A stretch of 64,000 bases of DNA from Paenisporosarcina sp. HGH0030 (GTDB lineage: Bacteria; Bacillota; Bacilli; Bacillales_A; Planococcaceae): assembly GCF_000411295.1 (NCBI RefSeq), contig NZ_KE150421.1, positions 1,821,451-1,885,450 on the forward strand, written 5' to 3'. Under the pieces are notes generated by a model. It made no database searches. It was not told the DNA's origin and worked only from the letters and a program-made list of their open reading frames with translations. How positions within the stretch are numbered: position 1 is the first letter of the stretch; every line of letters begins with the position of its first letter. Shown in pieces: positions 25,893 through 35,433 of this stretch. The translations under genes were made by a program, and so were the position numbers.

Positions 25893-26525
25893 ATGGTAAA
25901 AATTAGACAAGATGCTTGGTTAGATGAAAATGATGAATTATTGGCAGAAACCGTGCTGCGACACGTTCGCGAAGGAAGTACGCAATTAAATGCATTTGAA
26001 GAAGCAGGAGATGCCTTGAATCGAACAGCAGCGGCTTGTGGATTTCGTTGGAATGCAGTTGTAAGAAGAGAATACGAGAAAGACTTGCGTGAAGCAAAAA
26101 AAGATCGCAAGCAAAAAATGCGTGTGCTTGGGAAAGAATACCGTCGCAGAGGGCAATCTCTGTTTCTCGTAGGCAGCGAAGAACAACCACAGGAACGCGT
26201 CCAAATTCCGTTATCGGCACTATCACTTGACGTGGTCATCGCCTACTTGTTACGTCTGCAACAAAATGGCACTGGCGAAGGCGAATCTCATCGCTGGCGC
26301 GCACTACTATCTCATTCTCAAGAAAAAATCAAACAATTAGAACGTGATATCGCGAGATTGGAAAATGAGAACTCGACGATACGCGAAGATTACGAACAGT
26401 TTGTTCACATCATGAACCGAGCTCGCCGTTTAGTGACTTTGAATGATGATGCTGAAAACATCTCACCTGTATTCCAAATGGAACGCAATGGTAATCTAGT
26501 AGCGAAAGAACCACCAATCAACTGA
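25893..26525 (+). CDS. rsfA: RsfA family prespore transcription regulator
   Basis: This 210-aa protein has an N-terminal Myb/SANT-like DNA-binding region ([34 protein letters not shown]) and a C-terminal coiled coil ([20 protein letters not shown]). RsfA in B. subtilis is made under sigma-F in the forespore and tunes sigma-F-dependent genes. It is flanked by ywfO and lipL as in B. subtilis. An AGGAGGG site precedes the ATG. Confidence 0.9.
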   Translation: MVKIRQDAWLDENDELLAETVLRHVREGSTQLNAFEEAGDALNRTAAACGFRWNAVVRREYEKDLREAKKDRKQKMRVLGKEYRRRGQSLFLVGSEEQPQERVQIPLSALSLDVVIAYLLRLQQNGTGEGESHRWRALLSHSQEKIKQLERDIARLENENSTIREDYEQFVHIMNRARRLVTLNDDAENISPVFQMERNGNLVAKEPPIN

Positions 26526-26541
26526 TTGGTGGTTTTCTGTT
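26508..26541 (+). terminator. Terminator of rsfA
   Basis: ACCACCAATCA and TGATTGGTGGT form a perfect stem overlapping the stop codon, followed by TTTTCTGTTTT. Confidence 0.85.
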
Positions 26542-26665
26542 TTGTAGTGTTCTATCGAGTGTCTATTCACGGTTTTGTTGACTCTATCGTTTACTATTTC
26601 CAGTCAGTACATCAAAAAAACTACTACAGCGAATAGTCATGGACGTTCATATATATCTAGTAGGC

Positions 26666-27514
26666 TTATGCCTCTATTTTAGCCAACATTTTTTGATTGC
26701 GTTCAACAACTCGGGTTAAGTAGTACATATATAAATCCGTTTCGTCTGGCTGCAGTGATTGCATGTGAACATTTCGCATCAAATGGTTCATTAATCGTTG
26801 CGCATGTATGACTGTATCTTGAACGGTGACAGTTTCTCCGATGATTTCGCTGACCGAAGCCATAACTTCTGGCACAATCATCGGATAAACAAATTTAGTT
26901 TGTTCATCTTTCAATCCCGCTTCGTAAAAGTCACGAATCAAAGCTGCCCGCTCTGCTCCGCTCCCTTCAATACATAAATAAATTTGAACCGCTATGCCAT
27001 GACGTAATCGTCTTTGTGAAATGCCAGCGAATTTCTTGCCCCCCACACTCAAATCATAAGAACCTGGACAGTATGAACCTACAATTTCATATGCCTCTAT
27101 CGATTCAGCTATTTGCGGAAACAGATGTCGAACGAATTCGAGCATGATATCATATCCCGCATTGATATCTATTGCATTATTCTTTTCAGAAACAACGATC
27201 GAGATATTCAGAACCCCACTGTCTAACACAACGGCAAGTCCACCCGAGTTTCGGACGATGGATTGAAAACCATGTTCCTGCAATACATCACGCCCATCTC
27301 CTATATGAGGTAGGCGGTGATCCTGTATCCCGAGAACTACTGTATTTTCGTGTACCCACGTTCGGATGGTCGGAAGGGATTCGCCTTTTCCAACTCGTTC
27401 ACACAACATATCGTCCGCTGCAAACGATTCAAGAGCGGATTTCGATCTGCCGCTCATGGACTGATCCCAAAATCGCCATTCTTTATTTACAAATAAGTCA
27501 TTAAGCCCAGACAT
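26666..27514 (-). CDS. lipL: Octanoyl-[GcvH]:protein N-octanoyltransferase
   Basis: This 282-aa amidotransferase (YwfL) moves octanoyl groups from GcvH to the E2 subunits of 2-oxoacid dehydrogenases in Gram-positive lipoate assembly. It has the biotin/lipoate-ligase fold with RNSGGLAVVLDSGVLNIS, and the catalytic cysteine is in GSYCPGSYDLSVGGKKFAG near residue 150. It is 2 nt downstream of pta, so the two acyl-metabolism genes share a transcript. AGGGGA site before ATG. Confidence 0.92.
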   Translation of the reverse strand: MSGLNDLFVNKEWRFWDQSMSGRSKSALESFAADDMLCERVGKGESLPTIRTWVHENTVVLGIQDHRLPHIGDGRDVLQEHGFQSIVRNSGGLAVVLDSGVLNISIVVSEKNNAIDINAGYDIMLEFVRHLFPQIAESIEAYEIVGSYCPGSYDLSVGGKKFAGISQRRLRHGIAVQIYLCIEGSGAERAALIRDFYEAGLKDEQTKFVYPMIVPEVMASVSEIIGETVTVQDTVIHAQRLMNHLMRNVHMQSLQPDETDLYMYYLTRVVERNQKMLAKIEA

Positions 27515-27516
27515 CT

Positions 27517-28500
27517 TTATTCCCCTGCCATAACGCTTTGAGCTGCGGTCATTAATACTAATTTATATACATCATCAGACGAACAGCCACGAGACAAGTC
27601 ATTCACGGGCATATTCAATCCTTGTAATATCGGACCTATCGCTTCAAATCCGCCAAGTCTTTCCGTTAGTTTGTAGCCAATATTCCCTGCTTCAAGTGAA
27701 GGGAAAACAAAAACATTCGCATCGCCTTGAATACTCGAACCGGGTGCTTTCTTCTTCGCAACAGCAGGTACAAATGCTGCGTCAAATTGAAATTCTCCAT
27801 CAATAATGACTGAAGGTGCTTTTTCTTGCGCGAGCTTCGTGGCTTCGACTACTTTTTGGGTTTCCGGTGAAACGGCAGACCCTTTTGTCGAGAAGGACAG
27901 CATCGCTACTTTCGGCTCGATTCCGAACGCTTTCGCCGTTTTGGCACTTTCCACAGCGATTTCAGCTAAGTCTTCACTTGTCGGTGCAATCGTAATGGCA
28001 CAGTCCGCAAATATATAACGCTCGTCCCCACGCACCATAATAAATGCCCCACTTGTTTTGGACACGCCCGGTTTTGTTTTGATAATTTGCAATGCAGGGC
28101 GTACTGTTTCAGCTGTCGTATGCGCTGCACCACTTACCAAGCCATGGGCATAACCTGTGTAAACAAGCATTGTGCCAAATGAATTGACGTCTTTCAGTTG
28201 AATGCGCGCTTGTTCTGGCGAAGATTTACCATTACGGCGTTCCACGAATTTCTCAATGAGTTCATCAAGCTTTTCGAAATGAACAGGATCGATTACTTCG
28301 ATTCCCGTCAAATCAATCCCAGCTTGCGTCGCTGCTACTTTCACCAAATCATGTGAACCCACTAAAATAGGCGTCACAATTCCCTCGTTATGCAATTTAA
28401 TTGCGGCTTGAAGTATACGCTCGTCCGTTCCTTCAGGCAAAACAATTCTTATCTGCTTATCGGTAATGTTTTTTTTGATTTCATCAAATAAGTTCGTCAC
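27517..28500 (-). CDS. pta: Phosphate acetyltransferase
   Basis: This 327-aa enzyme interconverts acetyl-CoA and acetyl phosphate in overflow metabolism. Family motifs include RIVLPEGTDERILQAA at the N-terminus, YTGYAHGLVSGAAHTTAETVRPALQ and FVFPSLEAGNIGYKLTERLGG. Short (EutD/Pta) form without the N-terminal extension of E. coli Pta. GTG start with AAAGGA site. Operon with lipL. Confidence 0.96.
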   Translation of the reverse strand: MTNLFDEIKKNITDKQIRIVLPEGTDERILQAAIKLHNEGIVTPILVGSHDLVKVAATQAGIDLTGIEVIDPVHFEKLDELIEKFVERRNGKSSPEQARIQLKDVNSFGTMLVYTGYAHGLVSGAAHTTAETVRPALQIIKTKPGVSKTSGAFIMVRGDERYIFADCAITIAPTSEDLAEIAVESAKTAKAFGIEPKVAMLSFSTKGSAVSPETQKVVEATKLAQEKAPSVIIDGEFQFDAAFVPAVAKKKAPGSSIQGDANVFVFPSLEAGNIGYKLTERLGGFEAIGPILQGLNMPVNDLSRGCSSDDVYKLVLMTAAQSVMAGE

Positions 28501-28564
28501 ACGGCATCCGTCCTTTCGGTATGTTAAGGCTGTTTTTTAGTTAAGTTAATTGTGTTTCTTCGCT

Positions 28565-28862
28565 TATGTTGGTGTCTAGCTGCGCAGGGTAGGCATCACC
28601 TAAGCTTAGGCCCACAGGATGTGGGTCATGAAGGCGTTCCGACACGATGTCGGGATTTTAGCCTTCCTTCCATTTCTCATGCGAATACAGGCATTCGAAT
28701 CGGCCTTACCAGCCCCGGAGTCGGTCTTTCACACCCTGCTCCGCTTTTCTATATGTCTAGCTACAAGCGCCAGCCTGCACCTAAGCTTCAGTCTCTCTTG
28801 CGAAAGCGGGCTTTCGCATCGAGCCTTCCAGCGCCGGAGTCAGGCTAGATTGGCGCTTTCCC
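28565..28862. repeat. Two different copies of the dispersed structured repeat side by side
   Basis: The first copy (about 28570-28755) shares a ~40-bp stretch starting TAGGCCCACAGGATGTGG with the 17146 copy. The second (about 28757-28862) has TCTAGCTACAAGCGCCAG, hairpin GCGAAAGC/GCTTTCGC, and GGCTAGATTGGCGCTTT. They occupy most of the 490-bp gap between the divergent genes pta and hemQ. The ~120 bp before hemQ is AT-rich promoter sequence with no clear operator. Confidence 0.75.
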
Positions 28863-28990
28863 CTTTTCCCTTCATAATAACACGAATTTGTCATATCTCA
28901 TCATGTGTGAATGGTGAGAATATAGGTTTCTTAAAGGCTTTATGCTAAACTTAACTTGAATATTTAATTAGATGAAGGAGTGTCCCATAC

Positions 28991-29740
28991 ATGAATGAAG
29001 CAGCGCAAACTTTAGATGGTTGGTACGCATTACATGATTTCCGCACGATGGATTGGACATCTTGGAAACAATTATCAGCTGAGGATCGTACAGCAGCTGT
29101 TAATGAGTTTTTAGGATTTTTAGAAGAATTAAATGTTGCACATGAAGCGAAAACTGGCAGCCATGCTTTCTACACAGTTATTGGTCAAAAAGCAGATTTC
29201 ATGCTAATGACATTACGCGAAACGATGGATGAGCTTCAACAAATTGAAGCGAAATTCAACAAATTAACAATTGCTGAATACACTGTTCCTTCGTATTCTT
29301 ACGTTTCTGTTGTTGAGCTTTCAAACTACTTGGCAGGCGAATCCAGTGAAGATCCTTATCAAAATCCGCATGTTCGTAGTCGCCTATATCCAGAGCTTCC
29401 ACGTTCTCAATATGTTTGTTTCTACCCAATGGACAAGCGTCGTGAAGGCAATGACAACTGGTATATGTTATCGATGGAAGACCGTAAATCGATGATGCGA
29501 AGCCATGGCATGATTGGCCGTGGATACGCTGGAAAAGTGAAACAAATCATCAGTGGTTCTATCGGATTTGACGACTTTGAATGGGGTGTTACGTTGTTCT
29601 CGGATGACGTCCTTCAATTCAAAAAATTAATTTACGAAATGCGTTTTGACGAAGTAAGTGCACGTTTCGGTGAGTTTGGCTCATTCTTCGTGGGAACATT
29701 GCTGGATGCAGACAAAACAACTGAATTTTTAACTGTATAA
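28991..29740 (+). CDS. hemQ: Coproheme decarboxylase HemQ
   Basis: This 249-aa chlorite-dismutase-fold protein (YwfI) converts iron-coproporphyrin III to heme b in the Gram-positive coproporphyrin pathway. It has [12 protein letters not shown] at the N-terminus, [18 protein letters not shown], and [20 protein letters not shown] containing the proximal heme histidine. The catalytic-tyrosine region is around [21 protein letters not shown] site before ATG. Confidence 0.95.
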   Translation: MNEAAQTLDGWYALHDFRTMDWTSWKQLSAEDRTAAVNEFLGFLEELNVAHEAKTGSHAFYTVIGQKADFMLMTLRETMDELQQIEAKFNKLTIAEYTVPSYSYVSVVELSNYLAGESSEDPYQNPHVRSRLYPELPRSQYVCFYPMDKRREGNDNWYMLSMEDRKSMMRSHGMIGRGYAGKVKQIISGSIGFDDFEWGVTLFSDDVLQFKKLIYEMRFDEVSARFGEFGSFFVGTLLDADKTTEFLTV

Positions 29741-29747
29741 AACACAG

Positions 29748-29776
29748 GGCTACGCAAAAATGCGTAGCCTTTTTTG
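29748..29776 (+). terminator. Terminator of hemQ
   Basis: GGCTACGCA and TGCGTAGCC form a perfect 9-bp stem with an AAAA loop, followed by TTTTTT. Confidence 0.92.
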
Positions 29777-29825
29777 TTCTAAATTCCCAAGTGCTACGTA
29801 TAATAAGTTGCGAGGAGGTTGTGCT

Positions 29826-30245
29826 GTGGCGGTAATCCAGGCAACTGAAAAAGATATTGAAACTCTTGCCCGTTTAATGCGTGCAGAGGCAGAGGGTGAA
29901 GGCAAGGAAGGAATGCTTATGGTCGGTAACGTCGGTGTGAATCGAGTGCTTGCGACTTGTCTCGATTTCAATGATATTCGCAACGTGCAGCAAATGGTTT
30001 TTCAGAGTCCAGGTGGATTTGAAGCGACGACCAAATCTTATTTCTACCAACGTGCCCGTGAACAAGACAAGGCACTTGCCCGTCGTGTGATTGCTGGTGA
30101 ACGTTTCCACCCTGCTACACGTTCTTTATGGTTTTTCGAACCACCGGGGGGATGTCCTCCCACATGGTATAACCAACCGAACACAGGTCGTTATAAATCT
30201 CATTGCTTCTTTTCGCCTAGCCCCTCCGATTGCCCAAATCTTTAA
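29826..30245 (+). CDS. cwlJ: Cell wall hydrolase CwlJ (spore cortex lysis)
   Basis: This 139-aa SleB/CwlJ-type hydrolase degrades muramic-lactam cortex during germination, notably with Ca-dipicolinate. It carries the catalytic-Glu region LMRAEAEGEGKEGMLMVGNV and the later SLWFFEPPGGCPPTW segment. The start is GTG at 29826, 6 nt after GAGGAGG; an upstream ATG at 29760 lies inside the hemQ terminator and is rejected. gerQ follows after 18 nt, the partner needed to place CwlJ in the coat. Confidence 0.93.
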   Translation: MAVIQATEKDIETLARLMRAEAEGEGKEGMLMVGNVGVNRVLATCLDFNDIRNVQQMVFQSPGGFEATTKSYFYQRAREQDKALARRVIAGERFHPATRSLWFFEPPGGCPPTWYNQPNTGRYKSHCFFSPSPSDCPNL

Positions 30246-30263
30246 AATGGAAAGGATGATTTC

Positions 30264-30635
30264 TTGGTACAATATTATTGGAATCCTGCTTATGCTCAAC
30301 AAATGCAACAACCGCAACAACCGCAACAACAAATGATGCCTCCACAACAAATGCAACCTTCTACATTACCCGCAGGAGGACGCCCAACTTCTCCACCAGC
30401 TGGTGAAGAATCCTACATCGAAAACATTTTACGTTTAAACAAAGGCAAACTTGCGACTGTCTATTTAACATTCGAAAACAATCGTGAATGGAATGCCAAA
30501 GTTGTGAAAGGCATCATCGAAGCAGCAGGCCGTGATCATTTAATTGTCAGTGAGCCAGGGACAGGAAAACGTTATTTAATTCCATTGATTTATTTGGATT
30601 ACGTAACGTTTGATGAAGAAATCAATTACTTTTAA
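30264..30635 (+). CDS. gerQ: Spore coat protein GerQ
   Basis: This 123-aa coat protein, in B. subtilis required for CwlJ localisation and crosslinked by transglutaminase Tgl, has a Gln/Met/Pro-rich N-terminus (PQQPQQQMMPPQQMQP) and the conserved C-terminal domain SYIENILRLNKGKLATVYLT ending LIYLDYVTFDEEINYF. TTG start with AAAGGATG site, 18 nt after cwlJ. Confidence 0.94.
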   Translation: MVQYYWNPAYAQQMQQPQQPQQQMMPPQQMQPSTLPAGGRPTSPPAGEESYIENILRLNKGKLATVYLTFENNREWNAKVVKGIIEAAGRDHLIVSEPGTGKRYLIPLIYLDYVTFDEEINYF

Positions 30636-30705
30636 TCTTCGATGAAAGAAAGTGGAACTAGGTCTCTAACTTGGAACTTATTTTTCAAACATTCATTTGC
30701 TCATC

Positions 30706-30745
30706 AAAAATTCCCTTCCACTTTGTTTTGTGAAAGGGAATTTTG
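30706..30745. terminator. Terminator of cwlJ-gerQ
   Basis: AAAATTCCCTT..CAC pairs with GTG..AAGGGAATTTT around a T-rich loop. T tracts on both sides. A further hairpin AGAAAGATTC/GAATCTTTCT sits at 30845-30875 near the stop of the next, convergent gene but lacks a T tract. Confidence 0.75.
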
Positions 30746-30879
30746 ATGTTCACGGAATATGTTTATCAGGCAACCACTTTTCCATTTGTTCTTCGAATTT
30801 GATTCTGAATTTTTCTGGTTCTTCCACACGTATATGGGGGTTTTAGAAAGATTCGTTTTTTGATTGAATCTTTCTATCC

Positions 30880-31392
30880 TTAAAGTGGAGTCACTTCATA
30901 TTCGAACGTTTCCAAATCAATCGTTGCCGTATAGGCTTTTTCAGTATCATCGTAATCCGTAAACTCAATGATGAGCAAATCATTCTGAAGTGCTACAAGT
31001 TTGTAACCGATCGTTGCGTTAATGGCATCTTCAGTTAAGAAATGGGCAATTCCCTTTTCGATTTTCCTACTGAACTGATCGTCATATAAAGTAACTGACT
31101 TGATTGTCCCCTGACTCGGATAGGACTCCAATACCACCCCTGTATCCTCATATTCAATTAAGCTCCCTGCTTGAATATCAGATGGTTCAATTTTATCTCC
31201 TTGTTTGGTTCTCAATTTCACATTTTCTTTATATTGATAAGTTGTGTGATTTACGAACAGACCTTTATCGGTAGCACTTTTTACAATATGTACATGATTT
31301 TTCAAATCTTCGAATGTTGGTTCCTGAATGCTGGCTTGACTACATGCACTAAGGAGTACGATTAAAGTGATAAATATGATGATTTTTTTCAA
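30880..31392 (-). CDS. Small lipoprotein of unknown function
   Basis: This 170-aa protein has a basic start KKIIIFITLIVLLSACSQ and lipobox LSAC, so it is probably exported and lipidated. The mature part holds a YKENVKLRTKQGDKIEP segment and several beta-strand-like stretches, with no known motif. I start at TTG 31392, 6 nt after AGGGGG; the GTG at 31410 lacks a binding site. Not a gene I recognise. Confidence 0.7.
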   Translation of the reverse strand: MKKIIIFITLIVLLSACSQASIQEPTFEDLKNHVHIVKSATDKGLFVNHTTYQYKENVKLRTKQGDKIEPSDIQAGSLIEYEDTGVVLESYPSQGTIKSVTLYDDQFSRKIEKGIAHFLTEDAINATIGYKLVALQNDLLIIEFTDYDDTEKAYTATIDLETFEYEVTPL

Positions 31393-31460
31393 AGCTATTC
31401 CCCCTAACACTAAAACATTAGACCGTTTCGTCGGTATTTTCGTTACAATTTTTATCCAAC

Positions 31461-31492
31461 AAAAAAACGCCCTTCACTTGGAAGGACGCAAA
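31461..31492 (-). terminator. Terminator of ywdK
   Basis: CCTTC/GAAGG core extended by GCG/CGC pairs, followed on the minus strand by TTTTTTT. Confidence 0.75.
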
Positions 31493-31495
31493 ATT

Positions 31496-31876
31496 TCAAT
31501 TCATATGTTTGACTGCAGAGACAATCACAAGTACCCAGGCTGCAAGAAATGCTACGCCTCCGATTGGTGTGATGGCACCCAAAATGCCGATGCCACTTAG
31601 ACTCAATACATAAAGTGAGCCAGAGAAAATCACGATGCCTGCTAACATTAAATAGCCCGCCCAGCTAAGTTGCGACACATTGCCAATGATATTCGAGCTC
31701 ATCAAAATCCCAATGACGATTAATCCAATCGCATGATACATCTGGTATTGGACTGCTGTATCCCAAATCGCTAAGTATTTCTCGGATAGTTTTTCTTTCA
31801 GTGCATGTGCACCAAAAGCTCCAAATGCAACGGCCAAAAATGCATTAACGGCACCTGCGATGATAAAAAATGGCAT
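31496..31876 (-). CDS. ywdK: DUF423 membrane protein YwdK
   Basis: This 126-aa protein has four membrane helices and the DUF423 opening AGAVNAFLAVAFGAFGAHAL. Function unknown. I use the ATG at 31876 (GAAGGA site) giving the family N-terminus MPFFIIAGA, not the ATG at 31894. Gene position near gerQ, ywdI and ung matches B. subtilis. Confidence 0.88.
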   Translation of the reverse strand: MPFFIIAGAVNAFLAVAFGAFGAHALKEKLSEKYLAIWDTAVQYQMYHAIGLIVIGILMSSNIIGNVSQLSWAGYLMLAGIVIFSGSLYVLSLSGIGILGAITPIGGVAFLAAWVLVIVSAVKHMN

Positions 31877-32044
31877 AATTATTCCTTCTTTCATATGAGT
31901 TGTTGAAATGTCCTCAATTAATAGTTGTCGGATTTCTTCAATGCTTGCGGCTCAGCTGCTCACGTATAAAATATACGTTCCGCTGCCCACTGATTCCGTT
32001 GATCTCTCCGGCTCTTTTTGTACTCTTTATAAATTCTTATTCAG

Positions 32045-32323
32045 TTAAAAATCAAATAAAGAATCACCGTTCGCGTCGTCTTCCTTCATACGTTCGCCAG
32101 CTGAAATGGAAGGTACAGATGAAGTGGATTGTACCGTGTGCACTGGTTGTGCATATTGAATCGGCATGACTTGTTGTTTGACATCAGGCTGTTCACTTAA
32201 TACAACATCACATAAAGCTCGAATCGCGACCAAGGATTCACGGATGCTTTGCTCGTCACCTTTACCTTTTGCCACTGCGACATGTTTCTCGATCTCGGTG
32301 ACAACACGACTTAATGGAATCAC
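32045..32323 (-). CDS. ywdI: YwdI family protein (DUF5327)
   Basis: This 92-aa protein begins MIPLSRVVTEIEKHVAVAKG, then EQSIRESLVAIRALCDVVL, then a low-complexity Gln/Pro/Ser stretch and an acidic end DDANGDSLFDF. This pattern fits the YwdI/DUF5327 family found upstream of ung in Bacillus. GTG start behind AGGAGAG. No known function. Confidence 0.78.
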   Translation of the reverse strand: MIPLSRVVTEIEKHVAVAKGKGDEQSIRESLVAIRALCDVVLSEQPDVKQQVMPIQYAQPVHTVQSTSSVPSISAGERMKEDDANGDSLFDF

Positions 32324-32380
32324 GTTCGGTCACTCTCCTTTTACTGATTGTTCTTGTCAGACTACACTTTACCATGAAAT

Positions 32381-33055
32381 CTACTTCAAACAAAAGTCTA
32401 TCGGGTCTAATCCCCATTGTGATAGTTGTTCATTTATTTTGGAATAGGGTTTACTACCGAAAAATCCTCTATGGGCACTGAGGGGGCTTGGGTGAACGGA
32501 TTCAATAATTGCATGTCTGGACGTATCAATTAACTTACGTTTTAATTGCGCAGGTCTTCCCCATAACACGAAAACAATAGGCTTTTCCCTCTCCGAAAGT
32601 TTGCGTATGACTTCATCCGTAAAGAGTTCCCAACCTTGTCCTTTATGCGAATGTGCAGCACCTGCTCGCACAGTTAGGACTGTATTTAATAAGAAAACGC
32701 CTTGGCTCGCCCACTTCGTCAACGTACCATCTTTAGGAATCTCGCAGCCGATATCATCTTGGAGTTCTTTTAACATATTTCGAAGGCTTGGAGGATGCTT
32801 GATCCCTGGTTTGACAGAAAAGCTCATGCCGTGGGCTTGTCCCGGACCATGATAAGGATCTTGCCCGACAATCACCACTTTAACATCGGTAAAAGAAGTT
32901 TCTTTAAAAGCGTTCCACATTTCATCCAATGGTGGATAAACGGTTTCATGTGCATATTGCTCTTTCAAAAACTCCCGTAATTTCAAGTAGTACGGTTGGT
33001 CGAATTCATGTTCAAGTACTTGTTGCCAGTCGTTATCAAATATCTCTTTTTCCAA
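32381..33055 (-). CDS. ung: Uracil-DNA glycosylase
   Basis: This 224-aa family-1 UDG removes uracil from DNA. The catalytic-Asp motif is [20 protein letters not shown], the uracil-binding strand is [12 protein letters not shown], and the His motif is [12 protein letters not shown] start at TTG 33055, nine nt after GAGGAG; a GTG at 33064 is too close to that site. The gene follows the DUF4230 gene after 5 nt. Confidence 0.95.
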   Translation of the reverse strand: MEKEIFDNDWQQVLEHEFDQPYYLKLREFLKEQYAHETVYPPLDEMWNAFKETSFTDVKVVIVGQDPYHGPGQAHGMSFSVKPGIKHPPSLRNMLKELQDDIGCEIPKDGTLTKWASQGVFLLNTVLTVRAGAAHSHKGQGWELFTDEVIRKLSEREKPIVFVLWGRPAQLKRKLIDTSRHAIIESVHPSPLSAHRGFFGSKPYSKINEQLSQWGLDPIDFCLK

Positions 33056-33060
33056 GATAC

Positions 33061-33807
33061 TCACTCCTCAAATTCAACGGTTACATTATACTCCACCAAG
33101 GAAAACATTTCAGAAACGGACCGAGCGGCATTTTCTTCAGCAATTTGCAAAACTCCTTGTTCAGTTGTTTCTTCAATCATCAATTTTTCCGCTTCTGCAG
33201 CCAATTCGTAAGCCTCGGTAATGTCAGCTTTCTCGCGGAACAATCCTTCATATGAAAATACTTCGACTTGATCGAATAATATTTCGGGTCTACCTAAAAA
33301 TTCTGCTTTCGGTAAAGTTAGCGTTGCAGTTTTTGCTTCTTCATCCAGTACAATATCTTCCGCTTCGACTTTTGAGAAATCAATGCCCGCTTTCACTGAA
33401 CCAGGAATAACGACCAATAACTGACGTTTTGTCCCTGGCAGTTCGAGGCCGATTTCTTGTCCAAAAATCTTATTGTCCTGTCTTTTAATTATAGCTTTCG
33501 TGTAAGCCTCTGCTGTTGCGAGTTCATTTATCGATTGAATTTGCTCCAAAAAAGCCCCTTTATTTTCCGTGAACGTACTGCCTTTAATCATCCAAAAAGT
33601 TATAACTGGAACTGCAATAATCAGTACAATCATAACTGTAATAAACCATAGCATTTTCCGTTTCCACATGGACTTAAAAAGTGAGCCAAGTTGCCAAAAT
33701 CCAGATGAACGTGGCTGAACACTTTCCAGCGTAACGGCTGTTTCGTCCTGAGCTTTTAATTCTTCAAGCAATCGTTCAATATCCTTAATTCGCTGATCTT
33801 TTGACAT
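33061..33807 (-). CDS. DUF4230 membrane-anchored protein
   Basis: This 248-aa protein has a charged N-terminal helix ([16 protein letters not shown]), a single membrane helix ([23 protein letters not shown], around residues 55-77) and an extracytoplasmic domain. That domain has [33 protein letters not shown] and [15 protein letters not shown], the DUF4230 pattern. Function unknown. The ATG at 33807 has a GGGGAG site; the longer frame to 34011 is rejected because it runs into the upstream intergenic region. Confidence 0.78.
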   Translation of the reverse strand: MSKDQRIKDIERLLEELKAQDETAVTLESVQPRSSGFWQLGSLFKSMWKRKMLWFITVMIVLIIAVPVITFWMIKGSTFTENKGAFLEQIQSINELATAEAYTKAIIKRQDNKIFGQEIGLELPGTKRQLLVVIPGSVKAGIDFSKVEAEDIVLDEEAKTATLTLPKAEFLGRPEILFDQVEVFSYEGLFREKADITEAYELAAEAEKLMIEETTEQGVLQIAEENAARSVSEMFSLVEYNVTVEFEE

Positions 33808-33923
33808 CGTTCTCCCCGTTTCTACTATATTAGTCAATGATTCTAGTACGTTTACGATAATGGAAAGTTTCAAATTGTACAACCTTGAGGCGAATGATAG
33901 GATATTTTTAGAGGTGATGTGAA

Positions 33924-34184
33924 ATGGCGGATTACCAGTGGCGAGAGAAAATGCGAAACGTGGAGCGTTCGACAAAAGAAAAAAGCCAAGTGCCCGAACG
34001 TGCAAAATCACTTGGATTTGGTTGCTTTACTATCGGAATGTTGCTTGTCGTATTGTTATTTGCTTTTATTAGTTTCGGACTCCTTTCACAGAATTACTGG
34101 ATTACCGGAGGATTTTCGCTGATTTTCACGATTGGATTAGCCTTTATTTCCATCCAACTACTCCGGGCGGATAAGCTCCAATAA
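33924..34184 (+). CDS. Small two-helix membrane protein
   Basis: This 86-aa protein has a charged start (MADYQWREKMRNVERSTKEK) and two hydrophobic helices (around residues 33-53 and 58-80), topology probably with both ends inside. AGGTGATG binding site before the ATG. Lies 64 bp upstream of pdxK in the same direction. I do not recognise a family. Confidence 0.65.
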   Translation: MADYQWREKMRNVERSTKEKSQVPERAKSLGFGCFTIGMLLVVLLFAFISFGLLSQNYWITGGFSLIFTIGLAFISIQLLRADKLQ

Positions 34185-34248
34185 TTGAATTATTGTGAGT
34201 TTTTGGTACGATAGAACACAGAAACTTATTGAAAAGAGGAATCCATTC

Positions 34249-35082
34249 ATGTCTTTGAAAAAAACATTAACCATCGCTGGTTCTGATACTTCTGGTGGTG
34301 CAGGCATACAAGCAGATTTAAAAACATTCCAAGAGCACGGTACTTACGGCATGAATGCCCTGACAGTTATCGTGACAATGGATCCTGATAAAGGCTGGAG
34401 CCACGGAATTCATCCGATTCCTGTTGAAACATTACAAGCACAGTTGAAAACAGCTCTTTCTACTGGCGTTGATGCCATCAAAACAGGGATGCTGCCAACT
34501 GTTGACATTATTAAAACAGCAGCGGAAGCAATCGATCGCTCTGGTTTAGAAAAAGTAGTTATTGACCCGGTTCTTGTGTGTAAAGGTGAAGACGAAGCCC
34601 TTTTCCCTGAAAATGTGGAAGCAATGGTCTCATCATTATTGCCTCGTGCATTAGTTGTCACTCCTAACTTGTTTGAAGCTGGACAACTTTCAGGTCTTGG
34701 AACATTAACAACAATTGACGATATGAAACGTGCTGCTGAAAAGATTCATGAAGCAGGCGCTACAAATGTAGTCATCAAAGGCGGCAAGCAGTTGAAGCAT
34801 GAAAAAGCCGTTGATTTATTCTTTGATGGTTCAACATTTACTCTACTTGAATCAGAAAAAACGGACACGTCTTACAATCACGGAGCTGGTTGTACATTCG
34901 CAGCTGCAGTGACAGCAAACTTAGCAAACGGTCTTCCAGTAAATGAAGCTGTTTTGGAAGCGAAGAAATTCGTATCTGCTGCAATCGCTAACGGCTGGAA
35001 ATTAAACGAATACGTTGGTCCGGTTATGCACGGAGCTAAAAACCGTTTCGGCGCACCAGAAGTTACAACTTCAGAAATTTAA
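34249..35082 (+). CDS. pdxK: Pyridoxine/pyridoxal/pyridoxamine kinase
   Basis: This 277-aa ribokinase-family enzyme starts KKTLTIAGSDTSGGAGIQAD and has VVIDPVLVCKGED, TPNLFEAGQLSGL and the anion-hole motif YNHGAGCTFAAAVTANLA. ThiD-type in sequence, but the closest B. subtilis relative, PdxK (formerly YwdB/ThiD), phosphorylates B6 vitamers. No TPP riboswitch lies upstream, which favours B6. Start at ATG 34249 with AGAGGA site; the upstream TTG frame at 34195 is rejected. Confidence 0.88.
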   Translation: MSLKKTLTIAGSDTSGGAGIQADLKTFQEHGTYGMNALTVIVTMDPDKGWSHGIHPIPVETLQAQLKTALSTGVDAIKTGMLPTVDIIKTAAEAIDRSGLEKVVIDPVLVCKGEDEALFPENVEAMVSSLLPRALVVTPNLFEAGQLSGLGTLTTIDDMKRAAEKIHEAGATNVVIKGGKQLKHEKAVDLFFDGSTFTLLESEKTDTSYNHGAGCTFAAAVTANLANGLPVNEAVLEAKKFVSAAIANGWKLNEYVGPVMHGAKNRFGAPEVTTSEI

Positions 35083-35091
35083 GTATCAATC

Positions 35092-35126
35092 TAGCCACTC
35101 TTTCTTTAGATAGAGTGGCTTTTTTA
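35092..35126 (+). terminator. Terminator of pdxK
   Basis: AGCCACTC and GAGTGGCT pair around a 12-nt loop, followed by TTTTTA. Confidence 0.9.
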
Positions 35127-35433
35127 TGGAGTTTTTGTGGTTAGTTGGAAAAATCGCAGGTTTAGTTGGAATAGGTTACTTGTAGAAGTGAAACCTGTGT
35201 CTTTAGAATAAAGTTTGATCAAAAATAACGCATGAACTTGCTTTATTGCGGCAAATTCAAAGAATCCATTTTGAAAAAAGATCGATCAAAATGGATTCTA
35301 CAGTTTAGATTACAGATGGAATTTTCATAAAAAAGTTTGATCATTTTTGGGTAAGTTTCTTGAACATTAGCACCCGTTCGTAATATAAGGTTGGCCAGAT
35401 ATTTAAAATGTAACGGTCCTTTTTTGTTACCAT
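35127..35433. other. Gene-free AT-rich junction with a 14-bp inverted repeat
   Basis: AGAATCCATTTTGA (35261-35274) and TCAAAATGGATTCT (35286-35299) are a perfect inverted repeat with an 11-nt loop and no T tract. A related motif AAAGNTNGATCA occurs three times, at 35210, 35277 and 35332. The stretch separates conserved core (pdxK) from the sigma/anti-sigma block and may mark an insertion junction. No coding sequence is evident. Confidence 0.5.

Noticed and set aside
25769-26239. Minus-strand open frame of 156 codons
   Set aside because: Antisense shadow of rsfA; cysteine/serine-rich composition typical of a reverse frame.
27160-27510. Plus-strand open frames opposite lipL
   Set aside because: Shadows of lipL, which carries the catalytic cysteine motif.
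34185-34250. TPP riboswitch upstream of the ThiD/PdxK-type kinase
   Set aside because: The gap is only about 65 bp and has no thi-box motif.
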